From contig NZ_MUHW01000006.1 of NCBI RefSeq assembly GCF_002007235.1, forward strand, positions 62,001-126,000: DNA of 64,000 nucleotides. The letters run 5' to 3'. Both the position numbers and the translations under genes were made by a program. Below are positions 26,797-35,563 of the stretch, one piece after another. The notes under the pieces are model-generated. The model was not told where the DNA came from and did no database searches. It saw only the letters and a list, made by a program, of their open reading frames with translations. Numbering within the stretch: the first letter of the stretch is position 1; every line of letters begins with the position of its first letter. Origin of the DNA: Oribacterium sp. C9 (lineage in GTDB: Bacteria > Bacillota > Clostridia > Lachnospirales > Lachnospiraceae).

Positions 26797-26827
26797 TAGG
26801 AGGGGCATCGCCCCTCCTGATTATTTT
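26797..26827. terminator. Bidirectional terminator between exported protein and metH
   Basis: AGGAGGGGC, ATC, GCCCCTCCT, flanked on the left by an A run and on the right by TTATTTTTA, so it can stop transcription from both sides. The stem and loop are identical to those at 20138-20160. Confidence 0.85.
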
Positions 26828-29391
26828 TACAGTAATCCCTTTTCACATAGTTCATCCGCATATCTTACGGTGGTCATGGCGTCTCTGCCGTAGCAGTCGG
26901 CGCCGATTTTATCTGCGTAGTCCTGAGTCATGACGGCACCGCCCACAGCGATCCTGCAGTCAGGCTTTTTCTCACGGAGCTGGCGGATGGTCTCCTCCAT
27001 GTTGACTACGGTGGTGGTCATGAGGGCGGAGAGTCCCACCAGTTTTACATCCTGAGAAATGGCGGTTTCCACTACAGCCTCGGGAGGAACGTCCTTTCCG
27101 AGATCTATAACATCGTAGCCATAGTTTTCGAGAAGGACCTTTACGATGTTCTTTCCGATATCATGGATGTCACCCTTTACTGTGGCAAGAATCACCTTTC
27201 CCTTAACTTCCTGCTGTACCCCTGCCATGGATTCTTTTACAACAGAAAAGGCGGTCTTTGCGGCATCAGCCGCCATGAGGAGCTGAGGAAGGAAGATGGT
27301 TCCTTTTTCAAAGCCCTGACCGACTGTATCAAGGGCCGGAATCAGATCCTGATTTATGATGTCGAGAGCATCTCTTGAGCGCAATGCCTCTTTAGTGGCT
27401 TCTGCGGCGGGACCTGCCATGCCTCGCTCGATTGCTTCCATGAGTCGCGTCTTTCCGGCTTTACCTTCGGAACTGCCGCCTGATGAGGAATTTCCGTTTG
27501 AAGACTGTGCCGAAGCGGAAGCATTGGCCTGAGATTTAGAACCGTTTCCTAGGGGACTGCCGGAAAACTTTAAGTCTCCGGCTGAAATTCCGAGGGCATC
27601 AAGTACCCGGGCGCGGCAGTTGTCTACCGCCTCAGATACGCGCTTCTCGGGAGTTTTATAGTTCTGATAAGCTCCGATGAAATCCATGAAGTTCTCGTCC
27701 TGAGCGGTGAGAGCGCAGAAGCTCCGGTATGCCTGCATCATAGCCTGATTATTCGGGTTAATGATGGCGCAGGACAGTCCGTTCTGAAGGGCCATGGCGA
27801 AGAAGTAGGAGTTCACGAGTTCTCTTGCGGGGAGACCGAAGCTGATATTGGAAACTCCGAGGATAGAAGTTCCGTGAAGCTCATCCCGGATGCGGCGAAT
27901 GGTCTCGAGAGTCACGAGGGCGCTGCGGGGGTCACTTGAAATGGTCATGCAGAGTCCGTCAATGACTACATCTTCCTTCCTGATTCCATAGGAAGCCGCT
28001 GTGTCGTAGATCTTCTTCGCGATGCGGATTCGTCCGTCGGCAGTGTCAGGGATTCCGTCTTCATCGAGAGCGAGGCCCACGATCACTCCGCCATACTTTT
28101 TAACGAGAGGGAAGATCTGATGCATCACTTCCTCTTTACCGTTCACTGAGTTGATAAGGGCCTTTCCGTTATAATGTCTCAGCGCCCGCTCCATGGCTGC
28201 GGGGTCTGAGGTATCTATCTGAAGCGGAAGAGCCAGCACGCTCTGAAGTCTGGTGATGACCTCGTCAATAAGCTCTGTTTCATCGATCTCGGGAGAGCCG
28301 ACATTGACATCCAGAACATGAGCCCCGGCATCCTCCTGCTGTAAGCCCTGATCCACGATGTAATCGATGTCATGTTCGATGAGAGCCTGCTTGAAGCGCT
28401 TTTTTCCGGTGGGGTTGATTCGCTCACCGATGATGACCGGCTTCGCGACGCCGCCTATTTCCACCACCTGAGAGAAGGAAGATATCACTGTGTGATTTTC
28501 CGGCACAGGAGCGCGGAAGGGAAGAGAGGTAACAGCTTCGATCTCTTTTTTGATGTACTCCGGTGTGGTTCCGCAGCAGCCGCCGAGACCGGTGGCACCG
28601 ATTTCCGCGATGGTGCGCATGAAGCCTGCAAATGCTTCCGCATCCACGTCGTAAACCGTATTTCCGTCCACTGACTTCGGGAGCCCTGCATTCGGATTAA
28701 CAAGGACAGGTACGTGAGCTGCCTTTACGAGGCGTTCTACTATAGGAATCATCTGTTCAGGTCCGAGGGAGCAGTTGGTTCCCAGAGCATCAACACCGAG
28801 GCCTTCCAGCATGGCTACGGTAGATTCGGGAGTGCCGCCTGTGAGCATTTTCCCTGAGGCGTCAAAAACGCAGGTGATGAGGACCGGGAGGTCACAGTTT
28901 TCCTTTGCTGCGAGAACTGCAGCCTTTGCCTCATAGGAGTCATTCATGGTCTCGATGAGCACGAGGTCAGCACCTTCTCTGGCACCGATTCGAACAACCT
29001 CGGCGAAGATATCCACGGCATCGTCGAAAGAGAGGTCACCCATAGGTTTAAGGAGCTTTCCGGTGGGGCCGATATCGAGAGCGATGTAGGAATCATCCTC
29101 ACGACCTGAACGGCGTCGGGCTTCCTTTGCAAGACCTACGGCAGCTGAAACTATCTCATCCAGATTGTCAGGATATTTAAGTCTGTTGGCGCCGAAGGTG
29201 TTGGTGTTGAAGATGTGGGAGCCTGCATTGAGATATCCAAGATGAAGGTCGATGATATCTTCCTGATGGGTCAGGTTCCATGTCTCGGGAAGTTCCCCGG
29301 GCTGGAGGCCCTTTGACTGCAGAATGGAGCCGGTACCACCGTCAAAAAAGATCCATTCTTTTCCTAAACGTTCGAGTATGTTTTTGCGCAT
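26827..29391 (-). CDS. metH: Cobalamin-dependent methionine synthase, short form
   Basis: Transfers the methyl group of methyltetrahydrofolate to homocysteine through cobalamin. Domains in order: homocysteine-binding barrel (1 to about 300) with zinc cysteines in TNCS and GGCCGTTPE; pterin-binding barrel (about 320-600, IGERINPTGKK and DVNVGSPEIDE); a Ser/Gly/Asn-rich linker near 615-655; cobalamin cap (VGQGFEKGTIFLPQL) and cobalamin domain with the His ligand motif DIHDIG. The SAM-binding reactivation domain is missing and is encoded separately just upstream at 29510-30310. Length 854 aa fits this split type. A clear AAGGAG site precedes ATG 29391. The genes upstream, metF and the reactivation domain, share strand and pathway. 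Confidence 0.96.
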   Translation of the reverse strand: MRKNILERLGKEWIFFDGGTGSILQSKGLQPGELPETWNLTHQEDIIDLHLGYLNAGSHIFNTNTFGANRLKYPDNLDEIVSAAVGLAKEARRRSGREDDSYIALDIGPTGKLLKPMGDLSFDDAVDIFAEVVRIGAREGADLVLIETMNDSYEAKAAVLAAKENCDLPVLITCVFDASGKMLTGGTPESTVAMLEGLGVDALGTNCSLGPEQMIPIVERLVKAAHVPVLVNPNAGLPKSVDGNTVYDVDAEAFAGFMRTIAEIGATGLGGCCGTTPEYIKKEIEAVTSLPFRAPVPENHTVISSFSQVVEIGGVAKPVIIGERINPTGKKRFKQALIEHDIDYIVDQGLQQEDAGAHVLDVNVGSPEIDETELIDEVITRLQSVLALPLQIDTSDPAAMERALRHYNGKALINSVNGKEEVMHQIFPLVKKYGGVIVGLALDEDGIPDTADGRIRIAKKIYDTAASYGIRKEDVVIDGLCMTISSDPRSALVTLETIRRIRDELHGTSILGVSNISFGLPARELVNSYFFAMALQNGLSCAIINPNNQAMMQAYRSFCALTAQDENFMDFIGAYQNYKTPEKRVSEAVDNCRARVLDALGISAGDLKFSGSPLGNGSKSQANASASAQSSNGNSSSGGSSEGKAGKTRLMEAIERGMAGPAAEATKEALRSRDALDIINQDLIPALDTVGQGFEKGTIFLPQLLMAADAAKTAFSVVKESMAGVQQEVKGKVILATVKGDIHDIGKNIVKVLLENYGYDVIDLGKDVPPEAVVETAISQDVKLVGLSALMTTTVVNMEETIRQLREKKPDCRIAVGGAVMTQDYADKIGADCYGRDAMTTVRYADELCEKGLL

Positions 29392-29509
29392 TGAAAAGTC
29401 TCCTTAAGAGTGATTGTAGTTCGATTATACAGAATGATTCTGTGCAGGAAATACGAATATGAGTAAATGTTGTAATATACAGATACTGTAGTGGAATTGC
29501 ATAGAGTAG

Positions 29510-30310
29510 TCAGCAGTGTCTGTACATGCAATCGGATGCCATGCTGCAATGAGTGCAGGAGGTTTCCGGAAGAGAATTGCGGCATATCTTTTCCGATCCC
29601 GTGGATTCTTTGGCAGATAGTCCGGTGGCTTCCAGAGGATTCACGACATCCGCAAGGTAAGCTTCATCATTTTCAGAAGAGCCAGCCGGTATAGTCATAG
29701 GTGAATCCAGAGATGATCTTTCATCCGGCTCAAACTTAACGCATCCGATAAATGCCGTGATGGATTTGCTCGGAACCATGAGAAGAGTGTCCGTAAGACT
29801 GATGCCGCACCACTTCTGCATGTCGAGTATTCTTGCGAAGTCTGTCTGAAGTGCAAGAGGCAGATCGCCGTAGCCGGGAGAGTATCTGGGACGGAGTCTG
29901 TAGCTCCTTTCTTCCTCCTGAGCCCGAAGCTTCTGCATTTCCGAATCCGCAAAGGCTTCAACCATCTCGGCACCTGCCGCCTGATATATGGCAGCATCCA
30001 TGATGCTGGTTACTTCGCTTCGCTTAATCAGCTGGTCAATGCCTAATCCTACAGTTGCGGCGAACATATAGGCTTCATCGCAGCCCTGAAGATTTTTGTA
30101 CAGGTTCTTTGACCTTATGGTGAGACCTGCTATATGAGTGATATCAGGGGCAGTCTGAGATATTGAAAATTTTCGATAAAAGCATCTGGGGGCGGCAGCA
30201 GCCTGCATCTTTTCTACGCAGAGCCTTATTCTTTCGTCTATCTCAGGGGTGGGAGTGATGTTCCGGTAGCCGAGAAAACGGTAAATTTCTTTGGTTCGTA
30301 ATTCAATCAT
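29510..30310 (-). CDS. Stand-alone MetH reactivation domain (B12 reductive activation)
   Basis: Reactivates oxidised cobalamin on MetH using SAM. The signature RPRYSPGYGDLPLALQ (about 155-170) is the activation-domain SAM-site motif; VPSKSITAFIGC follows. The N-terminal part includes the helical region typical of stand-alone forms. The C-terminal 24 residues hold four cysteines (C, then CTHC, then C and C in a SCTHC-S-M-C-MYRHC arrangement), a possible iron-sulfur or metal site that is absent from fused MetH. The intergenic gap to metH is 118 bp. The start lacks an obvious ribosome site. It likely works with the metH product. Confidence 0.85.
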   Translation of the reverse strand: MIELRTKEIYRFLGYRNITPTPEIDERIRLCVEKMQAAAAPRCFYRKFSISQTAPDITHIAGLTIRSKNLYKNLQGCDEAYMFAATVGLGIDQLIKRSEVTSIMDAAIYQAAGAEMVEAFADSEMQKLRAQEEERSYRLRPRYSPGYGDLPLALQTDFARILDMQKWCGISLTDTLLMVPSKSITAFIGCVKFEPDERSSLDSPMTIPAGSSENDEAYLADVVNPLEATGLSAKESTGSEKICRNSLPETSCTHCSMASDCMYRHC

Positions 30311-30461
30311 AGTTACATTTGTGTTTTGAAAGTGGGTGCGACTATATGTTAATTATATTCAGGAAAATAACGTGAATAGTGCGATTCAAAGCCTGCTTTC
30401 ATAGAAATATCAAAAGTGCCGCGACCATTTGGCAACGGCACTGGAAAATCTAATTTGTTAT

Positions 30462-31325
30462 TTAAACCTTCAGGATCTCCGAAAGATTCTTCTGGATCGC
30501 TTCAGCTACATCAGGCTTATTCATGGAATAAACGTGGATGTGCTTTACGTCGTTAGCTATGAGGTCAATGATCTGCTCTGTGGCGTAAATGATTCCTGCC
30601 TGCTTCATGGCCTCAGGATGGTCACCGAACTTATCAACTATTTCCTTGAAGCGGGTTGGAACAGTAGTTCCGGAAAGTGCAACGGAACGGCCCAGCTGCT
30701 TTGCATTGGTGATAGGCATTATACCTGCAAGTACAGGTACACGGATGTCGTTCTCGCGAAGTCTGTAAAGGAAGTTGAAGAACTCGGCATTGTCAAAGAA
30801 CATCTGAGTGGTGAGGAAATCAACACCCGCATCGACTTTGAGTTTCAGGTTCTTGATGTCTTCGTCCTTGTGAGCACACTCAACATGACCTTCAGGATAG
30901 CAGGCGCCGCCTATGCAGAAGTTTCCGTGAGCCTTTATGTCTGCGATAAGCTCGGAAGCATAGTGATAATCATCATGAGGAGTTCCATCCTTTGGAATAT
31001 CGCCTCTGAGAGCCATGATGTTCTCAAATCCGTTCTCCTTGAACTTCTGAAGCATATTGTGAACATGCTCCCTGGTGGAAGAAACGCAGGTGAGATGTGG
31101 GAGAACCTCGACTCCGTGTTTGTCACGGATATTCTTTGCGATGTTCAATGTAAACTCCGAGGTTCCGCCACCTGCACCATAGGTCACGGACATGAAGCTC
31201 GGGTGAAGAGCAGCCACATCTTCAGTTGCCTGCTGTACTGATTCAAAATTCTCGATCTTTTTCGGTGGGAAAACCTCAAAGGATAATGTTACCTTGCCGC
31301 TGTTAAGTATATCGATGATTCTCAT
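30462..31325 (-). CDS. metF: Methylenetetrahydrofolate reductase
   Basis: Flavin-dependent reduction of 5,10-methylene-THF to 5-methyl-THF, the methyl donor for MetH. Key features: SFEVFPPKK at the N-terminus with the catalytic Glu, MSVTYGAGG, the DFLTTQMFFD strand with the conserved Asp, and the end motif VKHIHVYSMNKP. Length 287 aa is normal. Start ATG 31325 has GAGGG five bases upstream; an earlier in-frame start at 31388 lacks a site and would add a non-conserved tail. It heads the methionine gene set on the minus strand. No SAM riboswitch was found upstream. Confidence 0.96.
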   Translation of the reverse strand: MRIIDILNSGKVTLSFEVFPPKKIENFESVQQATEDVAALHPSFMSVTYGAGGGTSEFTLNIAKNIRDKHGVEVLPHLTCVSSTREHVHNMLQKFKENGFENIMALRGDIPKDGTPHDDYHYASELIADIKAHGNFCIGGACYPEGHVECAHKDEDIKNLKLKVDAGVDFLTTQMFFDNAEFFNFLYRLRENDIRVPVLAGIMPITNAKQLGRSVALSGTTVPTRFKEIVDKFGDHPEAMKQAGIIYATEQIIDLIANDVKHIHVYSMNKPDVAEAIQKNLSEILKV

Positions 31326-31388
31326 AGTTCCCTCGCTGATTTCTATATATTGATTTAAGTGAAAATGACTCGGTGTCGACTTTGACAC

Positions 31389-31789
31389 TCACACTTATAG
31401 CATTAACGACAGTGAATTTCACATGTGCAAAAAAGCGTCTTCCGACTAACTAATACTATTTAATCACATCGTCAAAATAATTCAAAATATATTAAATTTA
31501 GTAGAGGTTATAGATACAATTTATTGCACTTCGGGGTTGGGGTGAAAATATGTGAGAATAATGTCAGATTTGAATGTTTTCTTCCTTATGTGAAAAAAAT
31601 AAAAAACCAGTGTAAAGCAGACAAATTACGTATTCTGATTTGTCTGCTTTTGTTTTGGTGATATTCTTATATGGAGAGTTAAGAGGTGAGAGACTTTGTT
31701 CATCATGAGGATTCAGAGGATGTCCGGGATTCAGAGAGCATACCTGATCATTACAGAATTAAGATTATACTTGCCGGAAAGAGGACTAA
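31389..31789. other. About 400-bp intergenic region with orphan terminator
   Basis: AT-rich leader between metF (minus) and the TraX-like gene (plus). The only clear element is the 13-bp-stem hairpin at 31614-31650. Short direct repeats ATTCAGAG lie at about 31708 and 31732. No open frame was convincing. Confidence 0.5.
31614..31656 (+). terminator. Strong hairpin terminator with no upstream plus-strand gene
   Basis: AAAGCAGACAAAT (31614-31626) pairs perfectly with ATTTGTCTGCTTT (31638-31650), followed by TGTTTT and preceded by an A-rich run. It must terminate a leader, a small RNA starting after 31389, or transcripts from the other strand. Confidence 0.75.
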
Positions 31790-32533
31790 ATGAATAACAG
31801 ACTGTGTAATTCCAATTATCTGAAGCTGGTTGCGATCATTGCCATGACTATCGATCACGGGACAGATCTTCTTTACCCCGGTTTTCCGGCAGAGCCCATT
31901 CCATTGGCGCTTCATTTTATAGGCAGGCTTACGGCACCCATCATGTGGTTCTTTGTCTGTGAGGGTTATCATTACACGAGAGACGTAAAGAAGTATATGC
32001 TGAGGCTCGGGGTATTTGCCGTTATTTCGCATTTTGCCTATTGCTTCGGCTTCGGAATAAGTCTGAATCCTTTTGAAGGAAGTATCTTTAACAGAACCAG
32101 TGTGATGTATCCTCTTTTTATAGCGGTTCTGGTTCAGTACCTTGAGGACAATGCTTCTGCATGGAAATCATGGCTGAAGAGTTTCATTCAGTTTGTTCTG
32201 GTCTGGAGTGCTTTCCCTGCAGACTGGAGCTGCATAGCAGTTCTGGCGATTTTGGGGATGTATAAAAGAAGAGGGAACCTTGAGCTTCAGATGCTTGAAA
32301 TGATAAAGTGGGTCCTTCTTTACGGAATCGTATCATACTTCTTTGTAAGTAAAGTTTATGCGCTGGAACTTGTGGGAGTCCTCATGGTATATCCTGTTTT
32401 GAAGTTTTACAATGGAGAAAGAGGAAAGGCACGATGGATGAAGTGGTTCTTCTATATTTATTATCCGCTGCACTTCGTCATCATCGGAATAATAAGATGT
32501 CTTGTCTATGGAGATGTGATGATCTCCGTATGA
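31790..32533 (+). CDS. TraX-like polytopic membrane protein
   Basis: TraX-family membrane protein (first known for N-acetylation of F pilin; in Firmicutes probably a general acyltransferase). Motifs: LKLVAIIAMTIDHG near the N-terminus, HFIGRLTAPIMWFFVCEGYHYTRDVKKY, and LRLGVFAVISHF. About eight hydrophobic segments over 247 residues. Start by GGAAAGAGG. The next gene (MATE) begins 43 bp downstream. No conjugation genes are near, so a surface-modification role is more likely. Confidence 0.88.
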   Translation: MNNRLCNSNYLKLVAIIAMTIDHGTDLLYPGFPAEPIPLALHFIGRLTAPIMWFFVCEGYHYTRDVKKYMLRLGVFAVISHFAYCFGFGISLNPFEGSIFNRTSVMYPLFIAVLVQYLEDNASAWKSWLKSFIQFVLVWSAFPADWSCIAVLAILGMYKRRGNLELQMLEMIKWVLLYGIVSYFFVSKVYALELVGVLMVYPVLKFYNGERGKARWMKWFFYIYYPLHFVIIGIIRCLVYGDVMISV

Positions 32534-32576
32534 ATGGTTATTTGCTGGAATTAAATCATTTGCAGAGGGAAAGTAA

Positions 32577-33941
32577 GTGAACGATAAAAAGTTTTTATTT
32601 GAAAAAGACAGTATACCGCATGCTTTAGGGGTTATGGCATTTCCTGCCATAGCAAGCCAGTTGATAACACTGATATACAATCTGGCTGATACATGGTTTG
32701 TCGGGAGAACAAATAATCCCTATATGGTGGCATCCTGTTCACTAGTGCTTCCTGTATATATGCTGACTATCGTTATATCGAATATATTCGGAGCCGGCGG
32801 TGGAACATTGATCGCACGTCTCATAGGAAAAGGTGAAGACGATGAAGCTTCAAGAGTTTCTGCGGCCTGTATATGGATGGCATTGGGCTTAGGTCTTGCG
32901 TTCTCTCTGATGTGCTTTTTTGTGATGACTCCGTTCCTTATTTTTCTTGGGGCAAGTGACAATGTGCTTGAATATTCCAGACAATACATGTTCTTTGTGG
33001 TGGTTCTTGGCGGGGTACCGGTGATATTCAGTAATACTGTGTCATCTATGCTGAGAAGTATCGGACTTTCTTCAAAAGCTTCATTCGGGCTCAGTATGGG
33101 TGGAGTTCTGAACATTGTACTGGATCCAATATTTATGTTTGTGATACTGCCTGACGGCAAACAGGTCATGGGAGCGGCACTTGCTACCATGATCAGTAAT
33201 CTTGTTGTGGCAGTTTACTTCATCATAACTTATCAAAAGTCAGAGAAAGATACTGTGTTGAGATTAAGGATGAAGGGAGAGTACCCTTCGAAAGAATCTT
33301 TTTCGGCTATTTTTGGTGTCGGGATTCCGGCTGCAGTCGGCGTCCTTCTTTTTGACCTTTGCAATATCGTTATTAACAGACTGTCAGCCTCTTATGGAGA
33401 CATTGAGCTGGCGGCTATCGGGATAGTTCTGAAAGCGGAGAGGCTTCCGCTGAATATAGGAATAGGTATCTGTCTCGGTATGATTCCGCTTCTTGCCTAT
33501 AATTATTCATCCGGTAACAGGAAACGTATGGATGAGTTTTTCAGATTCGGACGTGCTGTAGGACTGGGAATCGGAATCACCTGTGTGATCCTTTATTATA
33601 TTTTCGCGCCGGCCATCATGCAGGCGTTTATCGGAGATGCGGAAACTGTCCGATACGGAACCATGTTTCTCAGGGCGAGATGTTTTGCTACACCCCTTAT
33701 GTTCCTCTGTTTTTCCATGGTTCATTTTACACAGGCCATCGGGAGGGGTAATGCTTCCTTCTGGCTGGCAGTGATACGCCAGATCGTTTTCAATATTCCG
33801 ATACTTTTTTTGTTTAACAGACTGTTTGGCGTTATGGGTATCGTATGGACACAGATAGTGGCAGATATTTTTACGGTTATAGTTTCGTACATAATATATG
33901 CAGGGATAAGAAAGAGTGAAGGCTGGCCTGCTGGTTTATAA
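32577..33941 (+). CDS. MATE-family efflux transporter
   Basis: Multidrug and toxin extrusion antiporter, 454 residues, twelve membrane segments in two six-helix halves. N-terminal LGVMAFPAIASQLITLIYNLADTWFVGR and the mid-protein repeat (GIPAAVGVLLFDLCNIVINRL) match the two MatE domains. A GTG start behind GAGGGAAAG is used. It follows the TraX-like gene closely, so they could be co-transcribed. Substrate not predictable. Confidence 0.93.
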   Translation: MNDKKFLFEKDSIPHALGVMAFPAIASQLITLIYNLADTWFVGRTNNPYMVASCSLVLPVYMLTIVISNIFGAGGGTLIARLIGKGEDDEASRVSAACIWMALGLGLAFSLMCFFVMTPFLIFLGASDNVLEYSRQYMFFVVVLGGVPVIFSNTVSSMLRSIGLSSKASFGLSMGGVLNIVLDPIFMFVILPDGKQVMGAALATMISNLVVAVYFIITYQKSEKDTVLRLRMKGEYPSKESFSAIFGVGIPAAVGVLLFDLCNIVINRLSASYGDIELAAIGIVLKAERLPLNIGIGICLGMIPLLAYNYSSGNRKRMDEFFRFGRAVGLGIGITCVILYYIFAPAIMQAFIGDAETVRYGTMFLRARCFATPLMFLCFSMVHFTQAIGRGNASFWLAVIRQIVFNIPILFLFNRLFGVMGIVWTQIVADIFTVIVSYIIYAGIRKSEGWPAGL

Positions 33942-34061
33942 ATAAATATGACGTCATTTTGGCGCCAATGGAATAAGAAACTGACTCTACTTTGAGTAGG
34001 TGGTCTTTGGCTCATACAAGTACTAAGATTTCAGCATAGGGGAAACCCCAAGGAGGAATAA

Positions 34062-34742
34062 ATGAGAGTACTTGTATTGAACGGAAGTCCCAAAAAGAAA
34101 AGTGACACATTTCGTTTGACGGAAAGCTTTTTAAAGGGACTCAACAAAAAAGAGAAACATGATGTAGACATTATCAATGTCATCGAAAAGACGGTTGCAC
34201 CCTGCAGAGGCTGCTTCAAATGCTGGGAGAAAATGGATGGCCACTGCGTAATGGAGGACGATCAGAATAGGATTCTGGATCTCTATACGAAGGCGGATCT
34301 TATTATCTGGAGCTTCCCGCTGTACTGTTATTCCATGCCGTCCCATCTAAAGGCGGTTCTCGACAGGACCGTTCCGCTGGTGAAGATGAGGATGGTGGAG
34401 GAGCAGGACGGAAGAATTCATCATGAAGCAGGGGCGGATTTTTCGAAACTTCATACACTTGTGATCTGCGGCTGCGGTTTTCCTGACTGGGACGGGAATT
34501 TTGATGGGCTCAGGATGATGTGCAAACAGTGCTTCTGCGGATCGGACATGGTATGTGTTCCGGAGGCACCTTTGCTCAATGTTCCTGCCGCGGCTGTTGT
34601 GGCAGATCCGTTGCTTCAGAAATTCGAAAGGGCCGGTGAGGAGTATGCGGAGACATTTCACCTTTCACCGGAGACTGTGACAGGTCTTGAGACACCTATG
34701 ATACCGAAGGCTGAGTATCTTCGTAATGTGAACGGAGGCTGA
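34062..34742 (+). CDS. NADPH-dependent FMN reductase / iron-sulfur flavoprotein-like
   Basis: Flavodoxin-fold oxidoreductase. N-terminal VLVLNGSPKKKSDTFRL binds FMN phosphate. The cluster CRGCFKCWEKMDGHC resembles the cysteine loop of iron-sulfur flavoproteins; SFPLYCYSMPSHLKAVLDR is the family motif for the flavin-stacking loop. Length 226 aa. Good AAGGAGG site preceded by a short AGGGGAAACCCC hairpin (about 34037-34049). It forms an operon with the XRE regulator that starts six bases after its stop. Confidence 0.9.
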   Translation: MRVLVLNGSPKKKSDTFRLTESFLKGLNKKEKHDVDIINVIEKTVAPCRGCFKCWEKMDGHCVMEDDQNRILDLYTKADLIIWSFPLYCYSMPSHLKAVLDRTVPLVKMRMVEEQDGRIHHEAGADFSKLHTLVICGCGFPDWDGNFDGLRMMCKQCFCGSDMVCVPEAPLLNVPAAAVVADPLLQKFERAGEEYAETFHLSPETVTGLETPMIPKAEYLRNVNGG

Positions 34743-34747
34743 GGAAT

Positions 34748-35419
34748 ATGAACCAGTACGTTACAGGTGCAGTTATCAAAGAACTGAGAGAAAAAAATAA
34801 AATGACTCAGAGCCAGCTTGCGGAGAAGCTGGGAGTCAGTGACAAAGCTATTTCTAAGTGGGAGACAGCAAAGGGGTATCCTGACATCACCCTTTTGGAG
34901 CCCATAGCGGATGCATTCCGGATCTCCGTAACGGAGCTGATTTCCGGAAACACCGTACACAATGAAAATGTATCGGCGAATATGCTCCGATCGAAATTCT
35001 ATATCTGTCCGGTCTGCGGCAATGTGATCCACAGCATGGGGGAGGCAGTGATTAATTGTCATGGGATTCAGCTTCTGCCGGCTGAAGCAGAGCTGACAGA
35101 TGAACAACATATGGTTTTTGTTGAGCGTGTGGAGGACGAGTATTTCGTCAGGATCGATCACGAAATGAACAAGAACCACTACATTTCATTTATTGCAGCA
35201 GTATCACCGGATCGCTGTCAGATTGTGAAGCTTTATCCGGAAGGAGAAGCCCAGGCGAGATTTTCCATCAATGGCGTGCAGAAAATCTTTTTCTACTGTA
35301 ACCGAGATGGTCTTTTCAGTCATGAGATCATAAAAGGTATTGATGATAAAAAGAGCGGCTACGACGATACACAGGAACGGAGAGAGCTGGAGAAAGCAGC
35401 TGCCAGGCTGTTTGGATAG
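34748..35419 (+). CDS. XRE-family regulator with desulfoferrodoxin-like domain
   Basis: N-terminal helix-turn-helix (residues 8-62: LREKNKMTQSQLAEKLGVSDKAISKWE) for DNA binding. The C-terminal half begins with a zinc- or iron-ribbon (FYICPVCGNV) and continues with DHEMNKNHYISFIAAV and LYPEGEAQARF and FYCNRDGLF, the shape of desulfoferrodoxin/neelaredoxin-like domains that bind iron through His and Cys. This suggests a redox- or metal-responsive regulator. It is six bases after the flavin reductase stop and probably controls that operon. Confidence 0.88.
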   Translation: MNQYVTGAVIKELREKNKMTQSQLAEKLGVSDKAISKWETAKGYPDITLLEPIADAFRISVTELISGNTVHNENVSANMLRSKFYICPVCGNVIHSMGEAVINCHGIQLLPAEAELTDEQHMVFVERVEDEYFVRIDHEMNKNHYISFIAAVSPDRCQIVKLYPEGEAQARFSINGVQKIFFYCNRDGLFSHEIIKGIDDKKSGYDDTQERRELEKAAARLFG

Positions 35420-35563
35420 TGCTTAGAATTCGGATCAGGAAAAAATGTGTCCGTGACAATAGGCTTAAGTTGAAGTTTTATGGTTTCCGGCCATTTATAA
35501 TCGGTTTTCTATAATGATTTACGACTTGAAAAAGCAAAAAAGAAAACGAAGGAGATTAAATGA

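Noticed and set aside
30429-31241. 270-codon open frame on the plus strand over metF
   Set aside because: It is the reverse-complement shadow of a clear MetF coding region; its translation has no recognisable domain and it lacks a ribosome site.
31326-31789. SAM riboswitch upstream of metF
   Set aside because: The conserved S-box elements were looked for on the minus strand and not seen.
31790-32533. TraX as evidence for a conjugative element
   Set aside because: No other transfer, relaxase or integrase genes occur nearby; TraX-like proteins are common in chromosomes.
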